This document shows, piece by piece, positions 8,927-18,600 of a stretch of 64,000 bases of DNA. A model generated the notes under the pieces. That model saw nothing but the letters and a program-made list of their open reading frames with translations, had not been told where the DNA came from and did not search any database. The stretch comes from Rhodococcoides corynebacterioides NBRC 14404 (lineage in GTDB: Bacteria > Actinomycetota > Actinomycetes > Mycobacteriales > Mycobacteriaceae). The first letter of the stretch is position 1, and each line of letters opens with the position of its first letter. A program made the translations under genes and the position numbers. The DNA lies in the NCBI RefSeq assembly GCF_001894765.1, contig NZ_BCWV01000002.1:806001-870000 (forward strand). Reading direction: 5' to 3'.

Positions 8927-8932
8927 TACGGT
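8927..8932 (+). promoter_or_regulatory. Leaderless -10 box
   Basis: TACGGT lies 7 nt before ATG 8940. It matches the recurring leaderless arrangement in this window. Confidence 0.45.
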
Positions 8933-8939
8933 CGGCGCC

Positions 8940-9506
8940 ATGCTGCTGCCCGCTCGGTCGACCGAGCCGTTCACTCCCACCGCTCTCGACGCTCGACTGG
9001 CCGGTCGCGCGGCCATGTACGGCGTGTCGGAACTGAGCCTGATCACCGTCACGGGATCCGGCGGCCCCGCCTACGTGCAGTTGCAGGTGTGTCCGTCGGG
9101 GGCGCGCTACCGCTCGGTCATCGAGAACCTGAGTCCGCGTGCGGCCCGCGACCTCAAGAAGGGCTACATCGCCAACTTCCATCACCCCGTGCTGTACGCG
9201 AAGGCGCTGCGGCTCGCCGCCGTGCGTCTGTCCGAATTGCTGCCGATCTCACCGACCACCCGCTCGGTGCTCCTCGCCGCACCCGCGGTCGCCGCGACCG
9301 CCGACATCGCGGAGAACGTGGTGAACCTGTGGATGCACGAGGACACCCGGCGGATCACCGACGCCACCGCCACGACGTCGAGCGTGTTGGCCGCGGTCAA
9401 GTGGACGGGCACGATCGGCCCGCTGCTCTACCTCTCCCGCGGCTTCCTGCCCCTGTGGTTCGGGGCCGTCCGGGACCGAGTGCCAGGATGGACACGGAAG
9501 TCCTGA
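8940..9506 (+). CDS. Conserved-looking hypothetical protein with hydrophobic segments
   Basis: A 188-aa protein that I do not recognise. It begins MLLPARSTEPFTPTALDARL and has an Ala-rich hydrophobic stretch about residues 103-125 and another near the C-terminus (GTIGPLLYLSRGFLPLWFG), suggesting membrane association. No catalytic motif is visible. The frame opens earlier, but ATG 8940 is chosen because a -10-like TACGGT sits 7 nt upstream. Codon usage is typical of the neighbours. Confidence 0.7.
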   Translation: MLLPARSTEPFTPTALDARLAGRAAMYGVSELSLITVTGSGGPAYVQLQVCPSGARYRSVIENLSPRAARDLKKGYIANFHHPVLYAKALRLAAVRLSELLPISPTTRSVLLAAPAVAATADIAENVVNLWMHEDTRRITDATATTSSVLAAVKWTGTIGPLLYLSRGFLPLWFGAVRDRVPGWTRKS

Positions 9507-9534
9507 CATCTCAGCACTCACGGAGGAATCGTCG

Positions 9535-9828
9535 ATGGCCGTCACCGCTCTGCTCGACCTCAGCCTCGATCCCGATCGCCTTCCCGAGGCGCATCGCGTC
9601 CTCGCCGAGACGCTCGTCGCCACGCGCGGCTTCGACGGCTGCCTGGACGTCCGCGTGACCGCGGACGTCGACGATCCCGCGCACGTCGTCGTCGTCGAGA
9701 CGTGGGAGAGCCGCGAGCACGACGCCGCCTACCGCGCCTTCCGTGCCTCGCCCGAGGGGCGCAGCGAACTCGGCACCGTACTGGTCGCCGCGCCGTCCCT
9801 CACCGTGCTCGAGCACCTCGACATCTGA
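9535..9828 (+). CDS. Antibiotic biosynthesis monooxygenase (ABM)-like small protein
   Basis: A 97-aa ferredoxin-like ABM-fold protein of the putative quinol monooxygenase/YgiN type. The pattern ETLVATRGFDGCLDV followed by VVVETWESREHDAAYRAF and a C-terminal hydrophobic strand is typical of this dimeric alpha+beta barrel family. ATG 9535 has a strong GGAGGA ribosome binding site 8 nt upstream. Family members are cofactor-free oxygenases or stress proteins; the substrate is unknown. The stop codon abuts the stop of the convergent sigma-factor gene (TGATCA). Confidence 0.75.
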   Translation: MAVTALLDLSLDPDRLPEAHRVLAETLVATRGFDGCLDVRVTADVDDPAHVVVVETWESREHDAAYRAFRASPEGRSELGTVLVAAPSLTVLEHLDI

Positions 9829-10734
9829 TCACCCCGTCGCGTTCGCCCGCACGGATCGCAGTTTCTCGGGGGTTCGGATCAAGTCGATGCGCACCACCCG
9901 ACCGGTCGTGTCCGCGACGATCGACATGACGCCGAGCACCGTCTCGTCGTCGACGACGACCAGTCCGGCCGAGCCGTTGATGCGCCGCGGGTCGACGCGG
10001 AAGCCCGGGCCGACCTTCGCGGCGATCCCGAGCAGGAATCGGGCGACGTGGTCCGCTCCGACCACCGGACGACGCGCCGCGGAGACGAGGCCGCCGCCGT
10101 CGCTGACCAGGCGGACGGCCGGGTCGAGCACCGCGATCAGCGACGCCAGGTCGCCCGTGCCGGCGGCGTGGACGAATGCGTCGACGGCGCGGCGGTGGTC
10201 GCGGGGATCGACGTCGACTCGCGGTGCGCGCGCCGCGACGTGTCGGCGCGCCCGCGACGCGAGTTGCCGTACCGCCGCCGGCGTCCGCCCGAGCGTCTCG
10301 GCGACCTCGTCGAACGGCACGGCGAACAGATCGTGCAGAACCCACGCCGTGCGCTCGGCCGGCGTCAGTGCTTCCAGCGCGACCAGCAGGGCGTAGGACA
10401 CCGTGTCGTCCAGCGTGACGCGGTCCGCCGGGCCGTCGGCGGCGTGCGCGGCCACGTGCGGCTCCGGCAACCACGGTCCGACGTAGGACTCCCGGCGCAC
10501 CCGCGCGGACCGCAGCGCGTCCAGAGCGGCGCGGGCGACGACCACCGTCGTCCATGCGTCGACGTCCTCGATCGGCCGCTCACGATGGGCCGCGTCGAGC
10601 CGAAACCAGCAGTCCGACACGACGTCCTCCGCATCGGCCAGGGTGCCCAGGACGGCGTAGGCGACGCGCACCAGGCGTGGCCGGGCGCGCAGGAACGCCT
10701 CGGCCAGGTCGGTCGCGGATCCGGATCCGGTCAC
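9829..10734 (-). CDS. ECF41/SigJ-type RNA polymerase sigma factor with SnoaL-like C-terminal domain
   Basis: A 301-aa ECF sigma factor. Region 2 is at residues about 10-80 (YAVLGTLADAEDVVSDCWFR). Region 4 is about 110-165 (LEALTPAERTAWVLHDLF and the HTH with GRTPAAVRQLASRARRHV). An NTF2/SnoaL-like domain occupies about 175-300. This fused domain replaces an anti-sigma factor in the ECF41 group and tunes activity. The GTG start overlaps the stop of the oxidoreductase gene (GTGA), so they are co-transcribed. ECF41 genes are known to neighbour oxidoreductase or epimerase genes, which fits. The inducing signal is unknown. Confidence 0.88.
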   Translation of the reverse strand: MTGSGSATDLAEAFLRARPRLVRVAYAVLGTLADAEDVVSDCWFRLDAAHRERPIEDVDAWTTVVVARAALDALRSARVRRESYVGPWLPEPHVAAHAADGPADRVTLDDTVSYALLVALEALTPAERTAWVLHDLFAVPFDEVAETLGRTPAAVRQLASRARRHVAARAPRVDVDPRDHRRAVDAFVHAAGTGDLASLIAVLDPAVRLVSDGGGLVSAARRPVVGADHVARFLLGIAAKVGPGFRVDPRRINGSAGLVVVDDETVLGVMSIVADTTGRVVRIDLIRTPEKLRSVRANATG

Positions 10735-11474
10735 GCGGTCTCGGCGAGCCAGGATGCGAAATCCTGCTCGCCGCGGCGGAACTCGCCGGTCGGCAGCAGC
10801 GCACCCGTGGCCATGCCGCGGCCGGCGGACCCCGGCATGCGCACGGGCAACACCAGACGGCGCGATCCTCGGGCGCGCAGAACTCGACGGGCCAGGTCCA
10901 CCTGTGATTCCGGTGCCGGACCGGCGATCTCGACGACGGCCCGGCGCGGGGTGGCCGCGGCCACCTCGACGAGGAACGCCGCGACCTCGTCGACGGCGAC
11001 CGGCCGACTCCGCATCACCGGGACCACGGCGATCGGGCCTCGCGTCATGGCCAGGGTCTGGTCGGTGAACTCGTGGAACTGGGTGGCGCGGACCACGGTC
11101 CACGGCACGTCGGACTCGCGGACCAGCTTCTCCTGCAACCGTTTCCCGGCGTAGTACCCGGAGTCGACGCGGTCCGACCCGACGATGGACAACGCCACGT
11201 GATGACCCACCCCGACTCGAGATTCCGCGTCCAGCAGCGTGCGGGTGACGGCACCGAAGAACCGTTCCGACGTCGACCGGGACAGGGTGGGGACGTTGCT
11301 CGCATCGATCACCGCCGCGGCGCCGGTGAGGGCGTCGTCGAGAGCCCCCGAGGGGGCCGTCAGATCGATCCCGGCGGACCGGGACAGCACCACGGCCTCG
11401 TGTCCTGCGTCCCGGACGTGGTCCACGACCCGTCGTCCCGTCGTTCCCGTTCCGCCTGCCACTGCGATTCTCAC
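10731..11474 (-). CDS. NAD(P)-binding NmrA/SDR-like oxidoreductase (ECF41 partner)
   Basis: A 247-aa Rossmann-fold protein with an N-terminal dinucleotide motif GGTGTTGRR (residues 7-15) and an atypical-SDR layout (YYAGKRLQEKLVRESDVPWTVVRATQFHEF). GTG 11474 is chosen over the upstream opening at 11504 because GGAGAGGAG precedes it by about 8 nt. It is the first gene of a two-gene operon with the ECF41-type sigma factor and is probably its regulated output, as is usual for ECF41 loci. Substrate unknown. Confidence 0.82.
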   Translation of the reverse strand: MRIAVAGGTGTTGRRVVDHVRDAGHEAVVLSRSAGIDLTAPSGALDDALTGAAAVIDASNVPTLSRSTSERFFGAVTRTLLDAESRVGVGHHVALSIVGSDRVDSGYYAGKRLQEKLVRESDVPWTVVRATQFHEFTDQTLAMTRGPIAVVPVMRSRPVAVDEVAAFLVEVAAATPRRAVVEIAGPAPESQVDLARRVLRARGSRRLVLPVRMPGSAGRGMATGALLPTGEFRRGEQDFASWLAETA

Positions 11475-11549
11475 GATGGTCGCTCCTCTCCGATGTGCCG
11501 ACATATCAGAGACGAGATGCGGCGTCGGTTCGTGACATCGAGAAGAAAT

Positions 11550-13664
11550 CTAGTGCCCGATCCCGACCTTCGCGTGCACCCGCTTCATCCACGCCGGCGC
11601 CCACCAGTTGGCCTCGCCCATGAGTTTGACCAGGGACGGCACCAGCAGCATGCGGATGATGGTCGCGTCGATGATCAACGCGAGGATCATGCCGACTCCG
11701 ACGAACCGCATGATCGACAGGCCGGAGACCGCGAAGGCGCCGGTGACGATGATGAGGATGAGGGCGGCGGCCGTCACGATGCGTCCGGTGCGCTGCGCGC
11801 CCACCAGCACGGCCTCCTCGGTGGTGGCGCCGGCGGTGCGGGCCTCGACCATGCGCGACATGAGGAAGACCTCGTAGTCGGTGGACAGCCCGAAGACGAC
11901 GGCGAGGATGAGCACGACGAACGTCGCCTCCAGGGGCGCCGGGGTCACGCCGAGCAGGGACGCGCCGTTGCCCTCCTGGAAGATGAACGTGAGCGCGCCG
12001 AACGTCGCGGCCATGCTCAGGGCCGCCATCGCCACCGCCTTGACCGGCAGGACCACCGACCCGAACGCGAGGAACAACAGCACCAGCGTCGAGCCGACCA
12101 TGATGGCGAGCATCACCGGCAGCCAGTTCATGATCGCGGTGTTGCCGTCGAGCACCAGCGCCGCGGCGCCGCCCACGGTCAGCGTGGTGCCGTCCGGTTG
12201 AGGGATCGCGCGGATCTCCTTCACCAGCTCCTGCTGTTCGGTCGAGTCGACCCCGGAGGCGAAGGTCGCGTCGATGACCACGAAGTTGCCGCTGGCCGTG
12301 CCGAACCGGACGTCGGCCACGCCGTCGACGGCGCGGGCGGCGGTGATCACCGAGTTGATCGCGGGTCCGTCGGGACGTGCGGTGTCACCGGTGAGCACCA
12401 GGGTGGCACTGTCGCCGGTGCTGCGGAAATCGTCGGTGAGCGTCTCGTACGCGACGCGTGCCGGATCGTCCGCCGGCAGGGCGGTGTAGGAGACCTCGCC
12501 GAGCGTCGTCTTCAGGAGGGGACTCGCCATGATCAGCAGACCGCCGGTGATGACCGCGGCGACGACCACCGGCCGACGCATGACGCGAGTGACGATGCCG
12601 CCCCACAGCCGGTGCGCGCGTTCCTCGCCGCGGTCCGACGCCGTTCGGGACCAGGTGATCGCGTTGATGCGCGGTCCGAGGATGGCGAGGACGGCGGGTA
12701 CCGCGGTCAGGGACAGGATCGCGGCGCAGCCGACGGCGGCCATGGCGCCGTAGCCGAGCGAGCGGATGATCGCCTGAGGGAACACCAACATGCCGGCGAA
12801 TGCGCAGATCAGCAGCAGGCCCGAGAACGCGATGGTGCGTCCGGCGGTGAGGACCGTGCGCCGCGCGGCCTCGTGACCGTCGCTGCCCTTGCGGAGTTCC
12901 TCCCGGAACCGGCTGACGACGAAGAGGCCGTAGTCGATGGCGAGCCCGAGTCCCAGCAGCGACGCGACGTTGATGGCGAAGGACGAGATGTCGGTGAACT
13001 CGGTGAGGATCCGCAGCACCGTCAGGGCTCCCGCGACGGCAAGGGCACCCACGGTGACCGGCACCGCGGCGGCCACGACGCCGCCGAAGATGAAGACCAG
13101 CAGGATCAACGTGACCGGGATGGCGATGATCTCGGCACGGACCAGGTCTCGCTGGAGTTGGTTGTTGAAGGAGATGCCGGCGACGGACGCACCCGCGAAC
13201 TGCGTCTCGATACCCTGCGCCTCGAGCTTGGGCAACAGGTCCGCGAACGACGTGAGCGTCACGCCCGTACCGCCACCCAGCGACACGGTGGCCAGGGCCT
13301 TCGTGCCGTCGGTGGATTCCAGGAACTGCTTCTGCGGAGCGGGGGCGGTCCAGTAGGACGTGACGTTCTCCGGCTGCACCTCCGCCTCGAACGCGTCGAG
13401 AACGCCCGTGACCTCGGGGGCGATGTCGTCGAGGGTGCGGCCCTCCGGGGCGGTGTAGATCGCGATGATGTCCGGCGCGGCCGTCCCCAGGCCCTGGATC
13501 TGGCGCGCCACCGCGACCGCTTCACTGCCCGGGTCCTCGTAACCACCCTGGCTCAGCTTGCCGAACACCCCGAGGCCCCAGGTGGCGCCGGTGAGCACGA
13601 TCAGCACGGCGGCGATCAACACCCACCACGGCCGGGACACGACGAACGATGCCCAACGTGTCAC
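11550..13664 (-). CDS. MmpL/RND-family membrane transporter
   Basis: A 704-aa RND-type proton-driven transporter with two related halves, each a large extracytoplasmic loop plus six membrane segments. Family signatures include AIDYGLFVVSRFREEL in the first half and STDYEVFLMSRMVEA in the second, both containing the Asp-Tyr relay pairs of MmpL proteins. Actinobacterial members export lipids, glycolipids or drugs; the substrate here is unknown. GTG 13664 is preferred to the frame opening at 13811 because a GAGAGGGAGAA binding site precedes it. It may be transcribed from the TACAGT box at 13712-13717. Confidence 0.9.
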   Translation of the reverse strand: MTRWASFVVSRPWWVLIAAVLIVLTGATWGLGVFGKLSQGGYEDPGSEAVAVARQIQGLGTAAPDIIAIYTAPEGRTLDDIAPEVTGVLDAFEAEVQPENVTSYWTAPAPQKQFLESTDGTKALATVSLGGGTGVTLTSFADLLPKLEAQGIETQFAGASVAGISFNNQLQRDLVRAEIIAIPVTLILLVFIFGGVVAAAVPVTVGALAVAGALTVLRILTEFTDISSFAINVASLLGLGLAIDYGLFVVSRFREELRKGSDGHEAARRTVLTAGRTIAFSGLLLICAFAGMLVFPQAIIRSLGYGAMAAVGCAAILSLTAVPAVLAILGPRINAITWSRTASDRGEERAHRLWGGIVTRVMRRPVVVAAVITGGLLIMASPLLKTTLGEVSYTALPADDPARVAYETLTDDFRSTGDSATLVLTGDTARPDGPAINSVITAARAVDGVADVRFGTASGNFVVIDATFASGVDSTEQQELVKEIRAIPQPDGTTLTVGGAAALVLDGNTAIMNWLPVMLAIMVGSTLVLLFLAFGSVVLPVKAVAMAALSMAATFGALTFIFQEGNGASLLGVTPAPLEATFVVLILAVVFGLSTDYEVFLMSRMVEARTAGATTEEAVLVGAQRTGRIVTAAALILIIVTGAFAVSGLSIMRFVGVGMILALIIDATIIRMLLVPSLVKLMGEANWWAPAWMKRVHAKVGIGH

Positions 13665-13711
13665 AGCAGTTCTCCCTCTCGAGGTGGTACTCCGTCTGAC
13701 CCCCGGGAGCG

Positions 13712-13717
13712 ACTGTA
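13712..13717 (-). promoter_or_regulatory. Candidate -10 box of the MmpL-type gene
   Basis: TACAGT on the minus strand, 47 nt before GTG 13664, in the 98-nt gap after surE. No convincing -35 box was seen. Confidence 0.35.
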
Positions 13718-13762
13718 GTGAACCGACTCGAGGGAACTCTGTGAGCAGTTCGGACCGGACGG

Positions 13763-14563
13763 TCAGTCGGACAGGTCGGAGGTGTCGACGGTCACTGCGG
13801 TGGGCGGGCACAGAGCGGTGATCGTGGCCCAGCCGTGCGCGACGAGACTCGCGTCGCTGTCGTCGTCGTTCTCGGTATGGATCTCGTCGAATCGCACCGT
13901 GACGAATTCGTCGTCACGATCGCCGATCTCGGCCTGGACTGCGCCGAAGGTCGCGAGCCGGGCGGCGCGAATGCCGCGCAGATCCGACGGTGGCACCGCG
14001 GGCACGTTGACGTTGACGACGTGGCTCGGGTCGAGATGGTCCAGGAACCAGCGCAGGGCGCGGTCGGTGACCTCGGCCGCGGTGTCCCAGGATCGGCCGG
14101 GTGCGTCCGTGCCGACGCGAGGATCGTCCCGGGGGTCGACGCGCGAGCGGTCCGGTGACCCCGCCAACGAGACGGCGAACCCGGGGATGCCGTGGGTGAC
14201 GGCGGTCAGCGCCGCACCCACGGTGCCGGAGTGCAGGACCGCCGAGCCGGTGTTCGGGCCGTGGTTGATACCCGAGAGCACGACGTCGGGCCGTGGTCCG
14301 AACGCGCCGCGCGAGGCGACGAAGGCGATGAGGGCAGGGGAGGCGTGCACCGCGAACGCGTCGACGTCCAGGTCCTCGACGACGGTGCGCGTGCTGCGCA
14401 GCCGACCACCGTCCTCGAGACCCGACAGTGCGGCGGACGCGCCGCTGCGTTCCTCGTGCGGCGCGGCGACCACGACGTCGAGTCCGGCGGCGAGAGCCAC
14501 CCGCGTCAGGACGGCGATCCCGCGACTCGACACGCCGTCGTCGTTGGTGATCAGGGCACGCAC
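13763..14563 (-). CDS. surE: 5'/3'-nucleotidase SurE
   Basis: Stationary-phase survival nucleotidase of 266 aa that dephosphorylates nucleoside 5'- and 3'-monophosphates using a divalent metal. The N-terminal ITNDDGVSSRG supplies the metal-binding D8/D9. The conserved LSGINHGPNTG motif lies around residue 98, followed by YSGTVGAA-type sequence (LHSGTVGAALTAVTHGIPG). GTG 14563 has a GGGAGG site 5 nt upstream. It lies 31 nt downstream of the PfkB kinase gene in the same direction, so the two may be co-transcribed. Confidence 0.92.
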   Translation of the reverse strand: MRALITNDDGVSSRGIAVLTRVALAAGLDVVVAAPHEERSGASAALSGLEDGGRLRSTRTVVEDLDVDAFAVHASPALIAFVASRGAFGPRPDVVLSGINHGPNTGSAVLHSGTVGAALTAVTHGIPGFAVSLAGSPDRSRVDPRDDPRVGTDAPGRSWDTAAEVTDRALRWFLDHLDPSHVVNVNVPAVPPSDLRGIRAARLATFGAVQAEIGDRDDEFVTVRFDEIHTENDDDSDASLVAHGWATITALCPPTAVTVDTSDLSD

Positions 14564-14594
14564 GGTGGCCTCCCGGTCCGTTCGTCGGTTCTCG

Positions 14595-15536
14595 TCACGG
14601 TCGGAACGGCCGCACCTCCACCGATCGCGCGACCGTGTCGATCAGTCCTCGCTGTCCTGTACCCAGTCCGCGGCGCGTCACGTTCGCGGTTCCGGCGGCC
14701 CCGCCGAGACGCAGGGCGTCCTCCATCGAGGCGCCGTGGGCCAGGGCGGTGGCGATGCCGGCACTCATGGAATCGCCGGCGCCGTGGTGATCCGTTTGCT
14801 CCAGTGGGGGAGTGAGCACCTCGAGGACCGTGCCGTCGACGAGGGCGAGGGCCGGTTCGGCGGCGCGGGAGAGCACGACGGTCTGCGCGCCCTCCTCGTG
14901 CAGGGATCGCATCGCCTCGATCAGCGCGTCCGGGTCCTCGGAGTCGGCTCGGCCGTCCTCGATCAGATCCTCGTGGCTCATCTTCAGCACCGTGAGACCG
15001 CCGGTCAGGGCGGCGGTGGCCGTGTCCCCGGAGAGATCGGCGACGACCGGAGTCCCGAGGGAGCGAAGGTCGCTGCAGAGGCGTCGGTAGAAGTCGGGCG
15101 GAACGACGCGGTCGGTGTGCGGACCGCCGAGAAGGGCGATGTCGGACCCGGCGCCGCACTCGAGGGCGAGGCCGAAGAGGTCGTCGAGCGCGTGCCGCGC
15201 GAGCGGAGGGGGGTCGATGGTGGCGACCTCCGTACGCTCCCCGTCGCGACGATCGTGCACGTAGGACCCGGATTCGGTGCCGAGGTCGACGGCGCGGACC
15301 GTGATGTTCTCGCGCGCGATCAGGTCACGTAGCACGGCACCGCTCTCGCCGCCGAACGCGCCGGTGAGCGTGACGTCGAGGCCGAGATTGACGGCCATCC
15401 GGGCGATCCAGTGCCCCTGACCGCCGGCGTGGACGTGTAACTCGGTGGTGCCGCCCGGCGCGGTGTCGAGCGTGATCGTCAGCAGTGGTGACGGCGCGAA
15501 CACCATCGCCGTGGGGGTCTTCGCGGTGGTGGCCAT
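14595..15536 (-). CDS. PfkB-family sugar kinase (1-phosphofructokinase-like)
   Basis: A 313-aa ribokinase-fold kinase. The start matches the FruK/LacC branch (VFAPSPLLTITLDTAPGGTTELHVH), there is a GGQG substrate loop, and the catalytic GAGD-type motif is in DHHGAGDSMSAG near the C-terminus. Substrate uncertain: fructose-1-phosphate, tagatose-6-phosphate and other sugars are possible. No PTS or sugar transporter gene is nearby. ATG 15536 has an AAAGAGG site. It is divergent from dnaE2, sharing the 133-nt region that holds the dnaE2 LexA box. Confidence 0.82.
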   Translation of the reverse strand: MATTAKTPTAMVFAPSPLLTITLDTAPGGTTELHVHAGGQGHWIARMAVNLGLDVTLTGAFGGESGAVLRDLIARENITVRAVDLGTESGSYVHDRRDGERTEVATIDPPPLARHALDDLFGLALECGAGSDIALLGGPHTDRVVPPDFYRRLCSDLRSLGTPVVADLSGDTATAALTGGLTVLKMSHEDLIEDGRADSEDPDALIEAMRSLHEEGAQTVVLSRAAEPALALVDGTVLEVLTPPLEQTDHHGAGDSMSAGIATALAHGASMEDALRLGGAAGTANVTRRGLGTGQRGLIDTVARSVEVRPFRP

Positions 15537-15617
15537 CGTGCCTCTTTGCCCGTTTCGTCCCGTTGTGAAACGGGTTTGCGACGTGTCGGTGAGCCGTGCT
15601 GCAATGGTCTCATCGGT

Positions 15618-15633
15618 ACGAACACGTGTTCGA
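15618..15633 (+). promoter_or_regulatory. LexA (SOS) box upstream of dnaE2
   Basis: ACGAACACGTGTTCGA has a near-perfect fit to TCGAAC-N4-GTTCGA, with one mismatch at the first base. It lies 36 nt before the dnaE2 start and is oriented to repress it. It is the second strong SOS box of the window, about 11.3 kb from the imuA' box. Confidence 0.88.
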
Positions 15634-15669
15634 ACGAGTCGAGCGCGACGGTGAGAAGGGAGGGCGGGC

Positions 15670-18600
15670 GTGGGATGGAACGACGGTCCGCCCACCTGGA
15701 CGGAGATGGAACGGCTGCTCTCCGGACGTCCCGGTCCACGGTCCAGGGTGATCGATCCTCTCGTGGGCGACGGCGGGGACAGTCCCGCGTGGTCCCGCAA
15801 GCGGTCGCCGTACGAGGGCGAGGTGCGTCGTCCGGCCACGACGGTGCCGTACGCGGAGTTGCACGCGCACTCGTCCTTCAGCTTCCTCGACGGCGCCTCG
15901 CAGCCGGAGGAGATGGTCGAGGAGGCCGTCCGGCTGGGGTTGGACGCGATCGCCCTCACCGATCACGACGGCATGTACGGGGTGGTGCGCTTCGCCGAGG
16001 CAGCGAAGGAACTCGGCATGAAGACCGTGTTCGGGTCCGAGCTGTCCCTCTCCGGCGGCGCGGCTCCGGCGGAGTCGCGCGCGGGCACCGTCGACCCCGA
16101 CGGCGTCCACCTGCTGGTGCTCGCCCGCGGACAGGAGGGGTACCGGCGGCTGTCCCGGCAGATCGCCGCCGCGCATCTCGCCGGTGGGGAAAAGGGGCGA
16201 CCGCGGTACGACCTCGACGCACTCACCGAGGCCGCCGGTGGCCACTGGCAGATACTCACGGGGTGCCGCAAGGGCAGTGTGCGTGCGGGCCTGGCCCGCG
16301 ACGGCCTCGCGGGGGCCGACGTCGCGCTGCGGGACCTGATCGACCGCTTCGGCTCGGACCGGGTGAGCGTCGAGCTCACCGCACAGGGGGTTCCGGAGGA
16401 CGACGAGCGCAACGACGCGCTGGCCGGCCTCGCGGCTCGGTACGGGCTCGGTGTCGTCGCCACCACGGCCGCGCACTTCGCCCGTCCGGACCGTCGCCGG
16501 TTGGCCATGGCGATGGCGGCCGTTCGTGCCCGGCGCAGTCTCGACGAGGCGTCCGGGTGGCTGCCGCCCCTCGGGGGCGCACACCTGCGGTCGGGGGCGG
16601 AGATGGACCGGATGTTCGCGCCGTATCCGACGGCGGTGTCCGGCGCGGCGGCACTGGGGCAGGAGTGCGCGTTCGATCTGCACCTCATCGCGCCGCAGCT
16701 GCCCCCGTTCGACGTACCGGACGGGCACACCGAGATCTCCTGGCTGCGCGAGCTGACCTACCGCGGCGCGGCGCGGCGCTACGGCCGGCCGGAGGAGGAT
16801 CCGGCCGCCTACGCTCAGATCGAGCACGAGCTCACCGTGATCGAGCAACTGAACTTCCCCGGGTACTTCCTCGTGGTCCACGACATCGTGGCGTTCTGCA
16901 AGCAGGCCGACATCCTGTGCCAGGGACGAGGATCGGCGGCCAACTCCGCCGTCTGCTACGCCATCGGCATCACGCACGTCGACCCGGTGCGCAACGGGCT
17001 GCTGTTCGAGCGGTTTCTCTCCGTGGAACGCGACGGCCCACCGGACATCGACGTCGACATCGAATCCGACCGCCGCGAGGAGGCCATCCAACACGTCTAC
17101 GCCAAGTACGGCCGGGACTACGCGGCGCAGGTGGCCAACGTCATCACCTACCGCGGCAAGTCCTCGGTGCGGGACATGGCGCGAGCACTGGGTGCCTCGC
17201 AGGGACAGCAGGATGCCTGGAGCAAGCAGATCACCCGATGGTCCGGCGTGGGAGCGACCGATCTCGCCGCCGAATCGCGTGAGACGACCATCCCCGTTCC
17301 CGTCCTCGAGCTGGCGGCGCAGATCGAGAACTTCCCGCGTCATCTCGGCATCCATTCCGGCGGCATGGTGATCTGCGATCGCCCCATCGCCGACGTGTGT
17401 CCGGTGGAGTGGGCGCGCATGGCGGGGCGGACGGTCCTGCAGTGGGACAAGGACGACTGCGCCGCCGTCGGCCTGGTGAAGTTCGACATGCTCGGTCTCG
17501 GTATGCTCTCCGCGCTGCACTACATGATCGACCTGGTCAAGGAGCACAAGGGAATTCACGTGGATCTCGCCGAGCTGGACCTCGGTGAGGCGGCGGTGTA
17601 CGAGATGCTCCAGCGGGCGGATTCGGTGGGGGTGTTCCAGGTGGAGTCGCGCGCGCAGATGGCCACCCTGCCTCGGCTGAAGCCGCGGGAGTTCTACGAC
17701 CTGGTGGTGGAGGTCGCGTTGATCCGTCCCGGTCCCATCCAGGGCCACTCGGTGCACCCGTACGTCCGGCGCCGCAACGGGCTCGAGCCCGTGACGTTCG
17801 ACCATCCGTCGCTCGAACGCGCCCTCGAACGCACGCTCGGCGTCCCGCTGTTCCAGGAACAACTCATGCAGATGGCCGTCGACGTGGCGGGGTTCTCCGC
17901 CACCGAGGCCGATCAGTTGCGCCGGGCCATGGGCTCCAAGCGCAGCCCGGAGAAGATGGACCGGATGCGCGAGCGGTTCTACGACGGCATGCGCGAGCTG
18001 CACGGCATCACCGGGCCGAAGGCGGACCGCATCTTCGACAAGCTCTACGCCTTCGCCAACTTCGGGTTCCCCGAGAGTCATTCGCAGAGCTTCGCGTCGC
18101 TGGTGTTCTACTCGTCGTGGTTCAAGCTCCATCACCCGGCCGCGTTCTGCGCGGGACTGCTACGGGCACAGCCGATGGGCTTCTACTCACCGCAGTCCCT
18201 GGTGGCCGACGCGCGCCGCCACGGCGTGGTGGTGCACGGGCCGGACGTACAGGCCTCGCTCGCCCACGCCACCGTCGAGAACGCGGGCCTCGAGGTCCGG
18301 CTCGGCCTCGCCGAGGTGCGCGGCATCGGCACCGACCTGGCCGAGAAGATCGTCGCGGCCCGGGCCGGCGGGCGGTTCCGCACGCTGCTCGACCTCACCG
18401 GCCGGGTGGAACTGACGGTGACGCAAGCGGAATCGCTCGCCACGGCCGGTGCGTTGGCGTGCTTCGGGATCACCCGTCGTGAGGCGCTGTGGGCCGCGGG
18501 CGCCGCCGCGGCGGAGCGCCCCGATCGCCTGCCCGCCGTGGGGGCGTCGATCCGAGCGCCGTCGCTGCCCGGCATGAGCGCCTGGGAACTCGCCGCCGCC

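Noticed and set aside
11073-13718. 881-codon plus-strand frame opposite the MmpL-type gene
   Set aside because: Composition is Asp/Arg/Gly-rich with no domain; it is an antisense shadow of the transporter gene.
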